Source: FEN-1219 sp963744305
GTDB taxonomy: Bacteria > Pseudomonadota > Gammaproteobacteria > Steroidobacterales > Rariloculaceae
DNA: 64,000 bases
Assembly (NCBI GenBank): GCA_963744305.1
Contig: CAVUTF010000024.1
Coordinates: 87,675-151,674, forward strand
Reading direction: 5' to 3'
Shown here: piece by piece, positions 28,382 to 37,689 of the stretch
How positions within the stretch are numbered: the stretch's first letter is position 1
Layout of the letters: each line of letters opens with the position of its first letter
Made by a program: the position numbers and the translations under genes
The notes under the pieces: generated by a model
The model's input: the letters and a program-made list of their open reading frames with translations, nothing else
Databases searched by the model: none
What the model was told of the DNA's origin: nothing

Positions 28382-28620
28382 ACGATGAGCTCCGGTTCCC
28401 ACCGTCGCGCAGTCTCGAGCTAATCGTGCCGGAGCCGCGCGACCGATGGACACCGAACGAGGCCGCTACATTTCTCGGTGTCTCGGTCGAGACGTTGCGT
28501 GGCTGGCGATCCAAGCGCACCGGGCCGGATTTTTATCAGGTGTCGAGGAGCGTGATCTTTTACTCAAAAGCCGAGACTCGCGCGTGGCTCGCGTCGCGGC
28601 GCGTGCGGCCGCGTCGTTGA
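28378..28620 (+). CDS. AlpA/MerR-like helix-turn-helix protein
   Basis: GTG 28378 overlaps the previous stop. The 80-residue product has a winged HTH: DRWTPNEAATFLGVSVETLR, GWRSKRTGPDFYQVSRSVIF and YSKAETRAWLASRR. This is the pattern of AlpA/excisionase-type HTH_17 regulators that sit in integrated elements and control excision or late genes. It lies just before the capsid gene. Confidence 0.78.
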   Translation: MNDELRFPPSRSLELIVPEPRDRWTPNEAATFLGVSVETLRGWRSKRTGPDFYQVSRSVIFYSKAETRAWLASRRVRPRR

Positions 28621-28692
28621 GCGCTGCACCGCGCTCCGCGTGGCCTCGATCGCCGCTACTCTCGATCGCAGTCAGACGCAGGAGCCCGCACG

Positions 28693-29772
28693 ATGAACGA
28701 CGACAGACAACTACCGCATGCAGGCGCCGGCGATCTAGCGCGCATCGCGCTCTGCTTGTTCGACTCGCATCAACAGGGCGTGCCACTCGAGGACGCCGTC
28801 GAGCGGCGATTTGGTGCCGTACCAAGACACCGACACTTGGTGCAGGTCGTGCGTGCTGCCGTCGATACACACACGACTTTGCCCGGCGATCCGGGCTCGG
28901 AGCTGACCGGCGCGCGTGCGATTGCGGCAAATTTCGTCGCACGTGTCCGACCGCTGAGTCTGCTCGGTCAGCTTGCAGTGGTTTCGGTTCCACCCAATAT
29001 CGAACTGGCGTTCGTCGCTGCTTTGCCGGTGTTCGATTTGTCCAAGAAGCGAGCTCGCTACCGGCAGCAAAACCGACGTTCGGCCCGAGCACGGTGCTCG
29101 GACACAAGTCCATTAAGGGTCATGTTGTCATTTCCAAAGAGCTCGGACGGCACCCGCAGCCGTTGAGATCCTGACTCGCCTGATGGTCGACGGTGTTGTC
29201 GCAGCCACCGACCGCGCGTTGCTCGACCCGAATGGCACCGCGTCTGATGCGAGACCGGGCTCGCTCGTCACCGAGGCCGATATGATCTACAGCGGCAGCG
29301 GCGCCAATGATGCGGCGACGCTCGACAGTCTGCTCTGGTCGATGCTCGAGCATTTGATCGCGATCGGCGGCGGACTAAAGCGCGCTGCGTGGCTCTGCTC
29401 GACCCGCGTTGCCGCTGGGATCGCGTCGCTGCGCGACGTAAACGGCGGCCTCGCCTTCCCGACGCTCGGTGCAGTGGGTGGCAGTCTGTTCGGCATAAAG
29501 GTGCTCACGAGCGACTTCGTGGATAACACCACGCTCGTGCTGGTCGACGCCGACGCATTGGCTGTTGCGGATACGGACACCGCGACCGTTTCGGTCTCCG
29601 ACTCCGCACTCGTGCACTTGTCCGATGACGGCCTAACACATCCGATTTCCGTGTTCTCGGCTGACGCGTTGGCGCTAAAAGTCGTCAGAGAGCTCGACTG
29701 GCAACTCAGCGGCGCCCGAGCGAGATCGCCGCGACCAACCTCGAGCTGCCCGCCGGCGGCGTCACGGCGTAA
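28693..29772 (+). CDS. HK97-type phage major capsid protein (frameshifts as read)
   Basis: CAGGAG precedes ATG 28693. The 359-residue path runs DLARIALCLFDSHQQGVPLE, LTGARAIAANFVARVRPLSL and FVAALPVF; after a shift near 29050 it has PTFGPSTVLGHKSIKGHVVI-SKELGRH. After a second shift near 29163 come VEILTRLMVDGVVAATDRAL, AAWLCSTRVAAGIASLRDVN and LVDADALAVADTDTATVSVS. The 'G-x-x-V-I-S-K-E-L' and 'L-R-D-x-N-G-x-x-A-F-P' segments are those of HK97-fold capsids. There is no adjacent protease or portal, so the maturation path is unclear. Confidence 0.74.
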
Positions 29773-29777
29773 CGACG

Positions 29778-30041
29778 ATGACGAAGGGGGAGCGCAATGC
29801 GGTGGTTGAGTGCTTCGATGCGCTTGCCACCAAGATCCGCAGACTTGAGGCGCGCATTGACGCACTCGAGGGCGGTGGCGGTGGCAGCACGAAGCAAAGA
29901 TGGGTGCACGGCGAGTGCTATCGCGCTGGCGTTGTCGTTGAGCATCGCGGCGTGCCTCTATCGAAGCAAGTCCTGGCACGGCGGCTCAGCCGGAATAGGT
30001 CGCCGCATATCTGGGAGTCGGTCAACGAGCGTGGCCGATGA
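29778..30041 (+). CDS. small coiled-coil phage protein
   Basis: The frame starts five bases after the capsid stop. MTKGERNAVVECFDALATKI and RRLEARIDALEGG form a short coiled coil with a Gly hinge. Then comes WVHGECYRAGVVVEHRG, a W-x-x-G-x-Y-x-x-G-x-x-V motif found in phage structural and carbohydrate-binding modules. The tail may be frameshifted. A virion or decoration role is possible. Confidence 0.5.
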   Translation: MTKGERNAVVECFDALATKIRRLEARIDALEGGGGGSTKQRWVHGECYRAGVVVEHRGVPLSKQVLARRLSRNRSPHIWESVNERGR

Positions 30042-30256
30042 TTGCCGACGTCGCTGTTATCCCCGACGAGCGCCGCCGCACGCGTGCTGCGATCGAGCGC
30101 GCGCTGCAAGAAATTCGTGATTGCGGTTCCGTCATCACGTCATCGAGGACCGCTGCCGGCTCGTTGAAGGTAGCATATGTCGTCACCGCACGGCGGCGGG
30201 GAATGGTGGGTACGGCGATCGACCCGGCACGAACGCTCGAGCGCGCGCGAGATTGA
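30038..30256 (+). CDS. 72-residue hypothetical protein of the element
   Basis: ATG 30038 overlaps the previous stop (ATGA). The product, MIADVAVIPDERRRTRAAIE..., has a basic helix, a beta pair (VITSSRTAAGSLKVAYVVTA) and a short tail. No family is recognised. Coupled position supports it as a real gene. Confidence 0.45.
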   Translation: MIADVAVIPDERRRTRAAIERALQEIRDCGSVITSSRTAAGSLKVAYVVTARRRGMVGTAIDPARTLERARD

Positions 30257-30318
30257 CGGTATGCCACTCGAGCTTAACGATGCACAGACTCGAACCGACC
30301 CAGCTCCGGCGGCGAATA

Positions 30319-30345
30319 CTGTCAATCAGCGCGAGCGAATAAAAT
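30319..30345 (+). promoter_or_regulatory. candidate promoter of the cargo gene
   Basis: CTGTCA (30319-30324) and TAAAAT (30340-30345) are 15 bases apart in a small AT-rich patch. The -10 ends six bases before ATG 30352, which has no ribosome site; this is the geometry of a leaderless gene. Spacing is shorter than the 17-base optimum. Confidence 0.4.
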
Positions 30346-30351
30346 CATTGT

Positions 30352-30939
30352 ATGTACAGAAGAAAGGACGCGCCAGGACTGCCGAGGCTGATCGGAATGG
30401 TTCCAGAAGCGGAGCGAGGCGCTGCGTGGCATATCGAGCTGTTGTTCTCCAACATGGACAGCTACGTCGAGAAGTTTCATGCCGCGATTAGCCTGTTCGT
30501 TATTGCTAAGACGCCTGAGGCCCTAGTACTAACCGATCGCGATACGGTTGCTGGTTGGCGTCGTCTCGCCGCAACAGACGGCGCAATGACTATCTATCAC
30601 TTCGCGAAGTGCTTCGAGGCGATCAAAGCCGAGTGCCATGCGCATCCGACGATCACCGGCCTTGTCGATCGGGAGCTCGTGAGAGCCGCCACGAGATTGT
30701 TCAACGAGAAGGTTTCCTCATGCGAAGAAATGCGAGACAGCGTAGCCCACGTTGCCGACAAAGCCAGAACGCCGGAATCGCTAGATAGCGGCTCCTTGAA
30801 AGGCGAGCACAGGATCCCTGGCGGCCTCAAGACTGGGCCCGAAAGCTACACGTTCATCTGCGAGTATTTCCATGGTGACACGTTCATGAGGACGCATGAG
30901 GGTTATCTGCCGTCTATGACGTTACGGAGGAGACGCTAA
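30352..30939 (+). CDS. cargo-like protein of unknown function
   Basis: The 195-residue product (MYRRKDAPGLPRLIGMVPEA...) is helical and soluble. It contains FSNMDSYVEKFHAAISLFVI, MTIYHFAKCFEAIKAECHAH and CEEMRDSVAHVADKARTPES. Unlike its neighbours it looks like a house-keeping-type protein rather than a phage part, and base composition looks less GC-rich. Near 30915 the frame may shift: the neighbouring frame reads YDVTEETLRSLEAVRDQI, so the true C-terminus may extend past 31000. I cannot name a family. Its own promoter and position between structural genes make it a moron-like cargo, a place where satellites often keep defence genes. Confidence 0.55.
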   Translation: MYRRKDAPGLPRLIGMVPEAERGAAWHIELLFSNMDSYVEKFHAAISLFVIAKTPEALVLTDRDTVAGWRRLAATDGAMTIYHFAKCFEAIKAECHAHPTITGLVDRELVRAATRLFNEKVSSCEEMRDSVAHVADKARTPESLDSGSLKGEHRIPGGLKTGPESYTFICEYFHGDTFMRTHEGYLPSMTLRRRR

Positions 30940-31137
30940 GGTCCCTCGAGGCGGTCAGGGATCAGATAGTCCAGGCGTTTCAGCCAACCTCAAAACGTTT
31001 AGCGCTGGAACGAGGATTTGACAGGGGCCGCGGGGGAGACCATTGTCTCGACTCGCTGCCAACCGACACCGCGCAATGGGAATCCTTTTTCCACGGGAGT
31101 TGCCAAGGCGGTTGAAACCGCGGTAACGTGACGGTCC

Positions 31138-31490
31138 ATGAAGCCGACGACCGCACCGCGACCGCCGCGACACCTGAAGCGCTCCGGGCGCGAACTATTC
31201 CGTGACGTGCAGAAGGAATATGCGATCAGTGATCCGGCCGGGCTCGCTCTGCTCACGACTGCGGCCGAGTGCCTCGACCGTGTGCGTGAGGCGCAACGAG
31301 CGATTGCGAAACATGGCGCGATCAACGTTGATCGCTATGGCGGCGCTCGCATGAGTCCGGCGTGCGTGCTGGAACGCGACGCGCGCGCGCAGTTTCTCGC
31401 GTCGCTGAAGCAACTGAACCTCGACCTGGACCCCATTGCGGACAGGCCATTCCGACTTCAAGCGAAAGACTCGGAGTACAGTCAGGCCGC
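31138..31490 (+). CDS. P27-family terminase small subunit
   Basis: MKPTTAPRPPRHLKRSGREL, FRDVQKEYAISDPAGLALLT, TAAECLDRVREAQRAIAKHG and LKQLNLDLDPIADRP give the P27 (phage terminase small subunit) signature, including 'L-S-x-x-G-R-x-L-W/F'. The protein recognises phage DNA for packaging. The reading frame continues beyond about 31490 into the next gene's sense, so the end is uncertain and a shift lies near 31440. A large subunit is not found in the window, so packaging would need a helper. Confidence 0.7.
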
Positions 31491-31905
31491 TCCGCTCCAC
31501 CGAGATCGACGCCGAAACTGCACACCGTCTCCTGACGGCCGAGCTGTGCTTTCGGAGCGCGATTGTTCGTTGTGGCGGGAGCACGGCGCTGCGTTGGTCG
31601 CTGATTGGATCGCTGATTATCCTGGGCGCCGACCATGTTCCTGGTGGCAATACTCGGCGCCGGAGCCGCGTCGGCAGCTCGGCGGTCACGGTGTGCTGAT
31701 TTCCGAGCGATGGCGAAACATGCGGCAGCCGTTTTTGCGTGGTGTGCCAGATTTCTTCGAGATCGACGCGGACTCTCCGCCGACATTCGAGGCCGAGGCA
31801 GCCTACTTGGTGCGGCTTCGCTTACTCGTTCCCGGCGAGCGCTCGCGCATCCCGGCGTCCGCATTCGAGCCGGAGCTCGTGCGCGACGAGGACGACGCCG
31901 CATGA
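31491..31905 (+). CDS. conserved prophage protein downstream of the small terminase (frameshift likely)
   Basis: The start lies in one frame (STEIDAETAHRLLTAELCFR) and the rest in another: REHGAALVADWIADYPGRRP, WWQYSAPEPRRQLGGHG, LRGVPDFFEID and FEAEAAYLVRLRLLVPGERS, ending EDDAA. The 'P-G-x-R-P-x-x-W-W ... E-x-E-A-A-Y-L-x-R-x-x-L-L' pattern recurs in prophage regions near terminases; its function is not known. Limits at the 5' side are approximate. Confidence 0.5.
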
Positions 31906-32486
31906 TTGGCGCACGCGACAGTTCGTTGTGACGATGGGAATGCTCAACGCGACACCGTGGCCAGTGTTGTTGCGAGCGTGCGAGCGTAGAGGCCTTCGCC
32001 GCCACCGTTCGAGCCGCCGGCAGAGATGGCGCGGTTAGATCGGTGCTTGTCACGCCGCAACGGCTCCAGCAATTGCCAAACCTAGCCGGTAAGCCGCCGT
32101 CGCGGGCAAAGCGCAAGGTGGGCAAGCGTGTCGAGCCTATGCGTAAGCGTCGGATCGTTCCCGGCTCGCGAATCGTGGTTAACCCGCGGCTGGAAGGCAG
32201 TGGCAGGAAGCGACCGCGCAGCAGCGGGAGAAGCTCAAGCGCAACGGGTCGGGGTCTTTACCGAAAGGTAGAACAGCGACGGTGCCGAGCAGGAGAGCGA
32301 GCGCGAGCGCATTCGCAAGCAGTTACGCCGTATGGTGGCGCGACGTGCTCGCCAGCTTGCGCGTGAGGCCTTGGTACAGCAGCAGACGCAGGCTTCTGCG
32401 GTGAACGCCGATCCCAAGCCTCGCCGGCCGATGCGCCGGAATCGGCCGCGTATAACGTCGCGTGAGCCGAGATCGCGGGCCGACCC
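31906..32486. other. end region of the element without a clear gene
   Basis: About 580 bases. One frame, roughly 32290-32510, encodes an Arg/Gln-rich helical stretch (ERERIRKQLRRMVARRARQL) that could be the end of a small basic protein interrupted upstream by shifts. Nothing here resembles a portal, large terminase or tail gene. Confidence 0.35.
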
Positions 32487-32711
32487 TTACTCGGGGTCGA
32501 CCGAGGATGCTAGGTTTCCTTCTGTTCCTTCAGTACGACGGACAAAGCCCTCGGCGTGCAGGTTGGTCAACAAGAATAGCGCTCGTTCCTTCTGGTCGAC
32601 GAGATGGGCCAGCCTTCGGTGATACTCAGTCAACGCACGATCGAGCCCGTCGAAAATCTCGGCCGCTTCCTTGGCTGCTGCCGCGTGTTTCTCTTCGTTT
32701 ATCTCAGGCAT
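32487..32711 (-). CDS. small coiled-coil protein at the tRNA-proximal end
   Basis: ATG 32711 follows GGAAGG. The 74-residue product (MPEINEEKHAAAAKEAAEIF...) has helical heptads (GLDRALTEYHRRLAHLVDQK) and ends in a polar tail. It is the only minus-strand gene of the element. The function is unknown; it could be an accessory of excision or immunity, but nothing proves this. Confidence 0.48.
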   Translation of the reverse strand: MPEINEEKHAAAAKEAAEIFDGLDRALTEYHRRLAHLVDQKERALFLLTNLHAEGFVRRTEGTEGNLASSVDPE

Positions 32712-32837
32712 TGCTGCACCGCCTTCCGGGTCGATCGACGGCAGTCAGCAAAGGCAAGAAAGCGGCCAAACTGCCACGAAACTGCCACTAAAAACTTTCT
32801 GTTCTGCGCTGACTCCGGCCTAACTCGCTGATTTGAT

Positions 32838-32886
32838 TTGGTCGGGGCGACAGGATTTGAACCTGCGACCCCTTGCACCCCATGCA
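32838..32886. repeat. attachment-site repeat within tRNA-Pro
   Basis: These 49 bases equal 22415-22463 and cover the 3' 48 bases of the intact tRNA. Integration at this site kept the gene whole, the usual result for tRNA-targeting integrases. Confidence 0.9.
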
Positions 32887-32915
32887 AGTGCGCTACCAGG
32901 CTGCGCCACGCCCCG
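32839..32915 (-). tRNA. tRNA-Pro (anticodon GGG)
   Basis: The complement folds as a full cloverleaf: acceptor CGGGGCG with CGCCCCG, D arm with AGCCTGGTA, anticodon stem CTTGC/GCAAG around ATGGGGT with GGG at 34-36, T arm GCAGG-TTCAAAT-CCTGT, and an encoded CCA. It follows ihfA/merR, the order known in gammaproteobacteria, and is the integration site of the element downstream. Confidence 0.96.
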
Positions 32916-33000
32916 ACCGAGGCTGCAAAGTGTAGCGGCAAACGCCGGAGATCGTGAGCCTTCGAGGCCGGCGCCCGAACGCGCCCGAGGTTGGACGCGC

Positions 33001-33358
33001 CTAGCGGCGCAGCAGCTTCAGGACGTCCTCGAGCTCGGCGCGGACCTGGCGGATGATCTGCTGGCTCTGGGTCGATGTCGGTGCGGGCCTCGTCGCCCAT
33101 GAGCCTCTGGCGAGCCCCGCCGATCGTGAATCCCTCTTCGTAAAGCAGGCTGCGGATCTGGCGGATGATCAGCACGTCCTGGCGCTGGTAGTAGCGCCGG
33201 TTGCCGCGGCGTTTGACCGGCTTCAGCTGCGGGAATTCTTGCTCCCAGTAACGCAGCACGTGCGGCTTGACGCCGCACAGCTCGCTGACTTCACCGATCG
33301 TGAAGTAACGCTTACCCGGGATCGGAGGGAGGTCGTCGTTATTCCCGGGTTCCAGCAT
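33001..33358 (-). CDS. MerR-family transcriptional regulator (frameshift as read)
   Basis: The N-terminal HTH is clear: YFTIGEVSELCGVKPHVLRY-WEQEF, then RRGNRRYYQRQDVLIIRQIR and a GFTIGGARQRL wing-helix. Near 33068 the frame shifts; the other frame gives QQIIRQVRAELEDVLKLLRR and a TAG at 33001, a proper end for the 118-residue protein. It starts within the 3' end of ihfA, overlapping by 20 bases. This gene commonly follows ihfA; its effector is unknown. Confidence 0.85.
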
Positions 33359-33638
33359 ATGCCTCGACTCGCGCTTTTAGTTTTTGGCCTGGGCGGAACG
33401 TCACGACGCGGCGAGCCGTGATCGGGATTTCTTCGCCCGTTTTTGGATTGCGTCCTGGCCGTTTGTTCTTGTCACGCAAATCGAAGTTTCCGAATCCGGA
33501 AAGCTTGACTTGTTCCCCGACGGCTAGCGCAGCTCGTAGATCTTCGAAGAACGAATCGACGAGCTCACGTGCTTCCCGTTTGTTCAAACCGAGCTCGTTG
33601 AACAACGACTCGGCCATGTTCGCTTTCGTTAGTGCCAT
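33339..33638 (-). CDS. ihfA: integration host factor subunit alpha
   Basis: This 99-residue DNA-bending protein of the HU/IHF family has MALTKANMAESLFNELGLNK, VKLSGFGNFDLRDKNKRPGR (the beta-arm start), and NPKTGEEIPITARRVVTFRP with the conserved Pro at the arm tip. It forms a heterodimer with IhfB and acts in nucleoid structure, regulation and site-specific recombination. It lies 22 bases after pheT, the classic order. Confidence 0.96.
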   Translation of the reverse strand: MALTKANMAESLFNELGLNKREARELVDSFFEDLRAALAVGEQVKLSGFGNFDLRDKNKRPGRNPKTGEEIPITARRVVTFRPGQKLKARVEAYAGTRE

Positions 33639-33660
33639 AACGGTTCGGCGTCAGATTGTG

Positions 33661-36069
33661 TTAGGTTCTTATTGTCGCCCCGAACTCACGCTCGAGACGG
33701 CTGCATTACGGATCGCATCGTTTGATCTGCGTCGTCGTCAGTAAGCGTGCGATGATGCGTCCTGCAAAATCAAGCCTAAACCCGATGCTTTTTCGCCTTG
33801 AATCTACCCGCTTGCCGCGGTATACGTCGAAAACCACGATATTTTGGAGCAGATTCCCGGCCGCGGCGCGGACCGCTTTCGATCAAAGCGTTCGCCGCTA
33901 ATCTGCTCGTCGACGACGATCGCGAGATCTCGCCGGATCGACGGAAATCTCGAGTAGTTCTTGAATGCAGGACGCGCTTGCCGCGAAAGTCGCATCGAGC
34001 TGCAGCGCGAACACGACGGCCGACCGTTTCTTGTCGACGCGCCGTTGCAACTCCGGATGCAGCGACGCCGAGCCAACCGACGGCATTCCCGTCACGCATG
34101 ATTTGCGCAGTTCGGCCCGGGCTCAACGCGGGATGCGTAGCCGGCTTCGAATCGTAAAGTCGGCTCCGCACCCAGTGACGGACAGCAACGCTTCGACGTC
34201 TCCCTTCACGTCGAAATAGTCCGACGTCTGCGCTCGCGCCGTCCCAATGCTCGGGCGAGCGAGATCCGAGGGATAATCCCGCGAGCACGGCGCTTTGCGC
34301 GCACGCGTCCTCCCTCGGCGGCGAACTGCGGCCCGAGCTCGAACAGCCGCACTCGGCTGCGCTGGTGACTGAGGTTATGTCGTGCCGACCTGGAGCAACC
34401 CCGGCCACAGCGAGCTGCCGCAGCACGGCCATGTCGCTCGCGATCGGGTTGGTCAGTCGCACGTGGCGCTGCCCGGATTGACCGCGTGCGTCGAGCTCCG
34501 GATCGACGAAGCTGTAAGTGATTGCCTCCGTATAGCCACGTCCGACAAGGAGATCCGCCAGGCGGTCCGGTTCGATCCGGGTTTCGGTCGTCGGAGCGAG
34601 GCGTTCGGTTGCGGCGCCCGGGGTGGCCGGAATCGCGTCGTAGCCGAACATTCGGCCGACCTCCTCGATCAGGTCCTCCTCGATCGCAGACGTCGAATCG
34701 AAACGCTCGGCGGGGTAACGAGCCAATCGCCGGCACGCCTTTCGACGCGCATCTCGAGACCGCGTCGAACATGCGTTCGACCCGCGCATCGGGCACCGTC
34801 ATGCCGAGCACGGCGTCGAGTCGCTCGCGACGAAGCGCAACTTGCGCGCGCTGCAGGCAGATCGGCCTTACGCTCGGCGACGATCGATCGGACCGGCTTG
34901 GCCGCCGCAGATCTGCAGCAGCAGCTCCGTCGCACGCTCGATCGCGCGTGGCTGTCTGTGCCGGGTCGACGCCGCGCTCGAAGCGCAGCGACGCATCCGT
35001 GTGCAACGCATAACGCCGTGCGCGTCCCGCGATCGCCTGCGGCGAGAAGAACGCGCCCTCGAGCAGAATGTCCGTAGTCGTCGGGCGACACGGCCGTCGA
35101 CTTGGCCGCCCATGATGCCAGCCAAGCCGACCGGTCCGCGAGACGTCCGCGATCACGAGCAGTCGTCGGCGAGATCTACGCGCCGGCCGTCGAGAAGAAC
35201 GATCAGATTCTCGCCGCTCGTCGCGAGCCGCACCTCGATGCGTGCCGTCGAGCTTCGCGAGGTCGTATGCGTGCAGGGGCTGGCCGAGCTCGAGCATCAC
35301 ATAGTTCGTGACGTCAACGATCGGGTGAATCGGGCGCAGCCCGGCGCGGCGCAGGCGCTCGCGGAGCCAAAGCGGTGAGCTACCCCGGTTGTTGACGCCC
35401 GCGCACGATTCTGCCCGCGAAGCGCGGACAGCGCGCGCCCGGCTTCGAGCTCGATCGGGAACGAGTCGCGCAGCGTGGCTGCGGGAACCGCCGCTTGGAA
35501 TGGCCGCAGCGGCGCTTCATCGCGTGCTGCGATCTCGCGCGCGATCCCGAGCACGCTGAAGCAGTCGCCCCGGTTCGGCGTAACGTTGACCTCGAGTACC
35601 GCATCGTCGAGGCGCAGATACTCCGCGAGCGGCGTCCCGAGCGGCGCATCGGCGTCGGGAGCTCCAGTAGCCCGTCCACGTCGTCCGGGATCTCGAGCTC
35701 TTTGCCCGAGCACAGCATGCCGGCCGAGGCCACGTTGCGGAGCTCCGCGGCGCGATCTCCGTGCCGTCCGGGAGGCGGGCGCCCGACGCGCGCAAATGGC
35801 GCCTCGATGCCCGGGGCGACGTTCGGCGCACCGCAGACGACCTGATGGCGCCGTATCGCCGTCGTCGACGACGCAGAGCCGTCAACCGGTCTGCGTTCGG
35901 ATGCGACTGCACGGAGACGACCTGCGCAACCACGACGTTGTCGAGCGCGGGACCCGCCCTCATGACCTCCTCCACCTCGAGGCCCGCCGTGGTCAAAGAG
36001 GCGGCCAGCCGCTGCGGGTCGGCAGCGACCTCCACCCAATCTCTCAACCATTCGACGATTGACGCGCAC
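33661..36069 (-). CDS. pheT: phenylalanine-tRNA ligase beta subunit (frameshifts as read)
   Basis: The subunit binds tRNA-Phe and edits mischarged Tyr. A GTG at 36069 opens VRV-IVEWLRDWVEVAADPQR; then VVVAQVVSVQSHPNADRL of the tRNA-binding domain, GDCFSVLGIAREIAARDEAP (B3/4 region), VGRMFGYDAIPATP, RLTNPIASDMAVLRQLAVAG, and the FDX-ACB end DVYRGKRV ... RLEREFGATIRT. The length, about 803 codons, is normal. More than ten frame changes lie between motifs, which cannot be true for an essential gene, so sequence errors are the natural explanation. Confidence 0.92.
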
Positions 36070-36088
36070 GGTGCCGGCTCCTGTGGGC

Positions 36089-37083
36089 CTATGCGAACTG
36101 TTCTAGAAACCGCAGGTCGTTCTCGAAGAACAGCGCGCAGGTCGTCGACGCCATAGCGCAGCATCGTGAGCCGCTCGACGCCCATACCGAACGCGTAGCC
36201 CTTGAACTCGGCGGGGTCGACGCCGGCGTTGCGCAACACGTTCGGATGCACCATCCCGCAGCCCAGGATCTCGAGCCACCGTCCGGACTCCGGAACGCAC
36301 GTCGACCTCGGCCGACGGCTCGGTGAACGGAAAATACGACGGCCGGAAACGCAGCTCGCACGTCCCGCTCGAAGAACTTCGACACGAAGTCGTAAAGCAG
36401 CGACTTCAGGTTAGCAAAGCTGACGCCGCGGTCGACTGACGAGCCCTTCGACCTGCGTGAACATCGGCGTGTGCGTGAGGTCGGAGTCGCGTCGATACAC
36501 GCGGCCTGGGGCGATCAGGCGGATCGGCGCGCCGTGCAGCTTGCATCGCCCGGATCTGCACCGGCGACGTGTGCGTGCGCAGCAGCAGGCCGGAATCGAC
36601 GTAAAACGTGTCGTGCATCGCACGCGCCGGATGGTCCTCCGGTATGTTGAGCGCCGTGAAGTTGTGGAAGTCGTCTTCGACCTCTGGGCCCGTGTGGACT
36701 TCGAAACCGGCGTGACTCAAGATCGCGACCATGCGCCGCAGCGTGCGCCGCACGGGATGCACATTGCCGATGCGCTGGCCGCGGCCCGGCAGCGTAACGT
36801 CGAGCGCCTGGGTGGCCAGCTCCGCGGCGAGCCGCGCGCTGTCCAGCGCCTCGCGGCGCGCTCGATTGCGCTGGTCGAGCGCTGCCTTTGCGGTCGTTGA
36901 TCTCTTTGCCGGCAGCCGGAATGAGCTGCCGGCGGCAACTTGCCGAGCTCTCGAAGCTGTAGCCGTGAAAAGGCCCTTCTTGCCGAGGATATTGCACGCG
37001 CACGGCATCGAGCTCGGCCAGGTCGTCGCGCGGCACCGACCGCACTTCGCGCCTGCTCGAGCAGCTGAGCGATCGCTGCTCAC
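36089..37083 (-). CDS. pheS: phenylalanine-tRNA ligase alpha subunit (frameshifts as read)
   Basis: The catalytic subunit, class II. It has a helical N-terminus (VPRDDLAELDAVRVQ, IPAAGKEINDRKAAL pieces in different frames). Motif 2 region: HTGPEVEDDFHNFTALNIPE, HPARAMHDTFYVDS, LLRTHTSPVQIRAM. Motif 3: FKGYAFGMGVERLTMLRYGV with FFENDLRFLEQF at the end. GTG 37083 is a workable start; four or more shifts occur. It follows rplT by 27 bases and precedes pheT by 19. Confidence 0.92.
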
Positions 37084-37110
37084 TGCGTTCGCCTCGTTCG
37101 CCTGAAAAGT

Positions 37111-37478
37111 CTACGCGGCTCGCGAGCGCTTCTTTCGGCCGCGCTTGCGAGCGCGGCGAAGCGCCTCTTGATCGTGCACCGCGATGTCGGCCAGGACCTT
37201 GCGATCGACCTCGATCTGACGCCAGCGAAAGCCCATTGATCAGCCGACTGTACGACAACCCGTTCGTGCGCGCCGCCGCATTGATGCGGGTGATCCACAA
37301 CGTGCGGAATTCGCGCTTGCGCACGCGGCGGTCGCGGATACGCGTATTGACCGGCTTTGATGACGGCCTGTTTCGCGGCTCTGAAGATCTTGCCGCGTGC
37401 GTCGTAGTAACCCTTCGCCTTGCCGAGCAGCTTGCGGTGGCGCGCCTTCGCGGTGACGCCTCGTTTGACTCTGGCCAT
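37111..37478 (-). CDS. rplT: 50S ribosomal protein L20 (frameshifts as read)
   Basis: L20 binds 23S rRNA early in assembly and represses its own operon in E. coli. MARVKRGVTAKARHRKLLGK and YYDARGKIFRAAKQAVIKAG are unmistakable. An extra C near 37336 shifts the frame; the next frame gives RDRRVRKREFRTLWITRINA. A further shift near 37230 precedes IEVDRKVLADIAVHDQEA. A ribosomal protein gene broken twice is strong evidence for indel errors in this sequence. Confidence 0.94.
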
Positions 37479-37488
37479 CGTTCTCTCC

Positions 37489-37689
37489 TCAGACTGTACG
37501 GCAATTGCTGACGAATCCGCTTCGACGTCGGAGTCGTCGACTTGCTTCATGCGGCCCGAGCTTGCGTTTCCGCTTCGGGCATTTCTTCGTCAGGATGTGC
37601 CGCAGGTGCGATTGGCCGTGTTTGAAACCGCCATTACCTTTCGCGCGGAAACGCTTCGCAGCGCCGCGTTTCGTCTTCAGCTTCGGCAT
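37489..37689 (-). CDS. rpmI: 50S ribosomal protein L35
   Basis: MPKLKTKRGAAKRFRAKGNG and GFKHGQSHLRHILTKKCPKR are the typical L35 sequence; RKRKL follows. The last part may be frameshifted, since the neighbouring frame gives QVDDSDVEA and QLPYS, the usual L35 end. It lies 106 bases after infC and 10 before rplT. Confidence 0.93.
   Translation of the reverse strand: MPKLKTKRGAAKRFRAKGNGGFKHGQSHLRHILTKKCPKRKRKLGPHEASRRLRRRSGFVSNCRTV

Larger units (their letters stand above)
22415..32886. mobile_element. tRNA-Pro-integrated phage-satellite-like element, 10.4 kb
   Basis: The element is bounded by 49-bp direct repeats, one lying in an intact tRNA-Pro gene. It carries a tyrosine integrase, small regulators, a primase-polymerase/DUF3987 protein with an iteron array, an AlpA-like HTH, an HK97-type capsid protein, a cargo-like gene and a P27 small terminase, nearly all on the plus strand. 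Portal, protease, large terminase and tail genes are not seen. The set fits a capsid-encoding satellite or a reduced prophage. Base-shift density is as high as in the host genes, so shifts do not prove decay. Confidence 0.82.

Noticed and set aside
32699..33000. Long C-terminal extension of the MerR regulator through the tRNA
   Set aside because: It results from a frame shift near 33068; the other frame ends properly at 33001.
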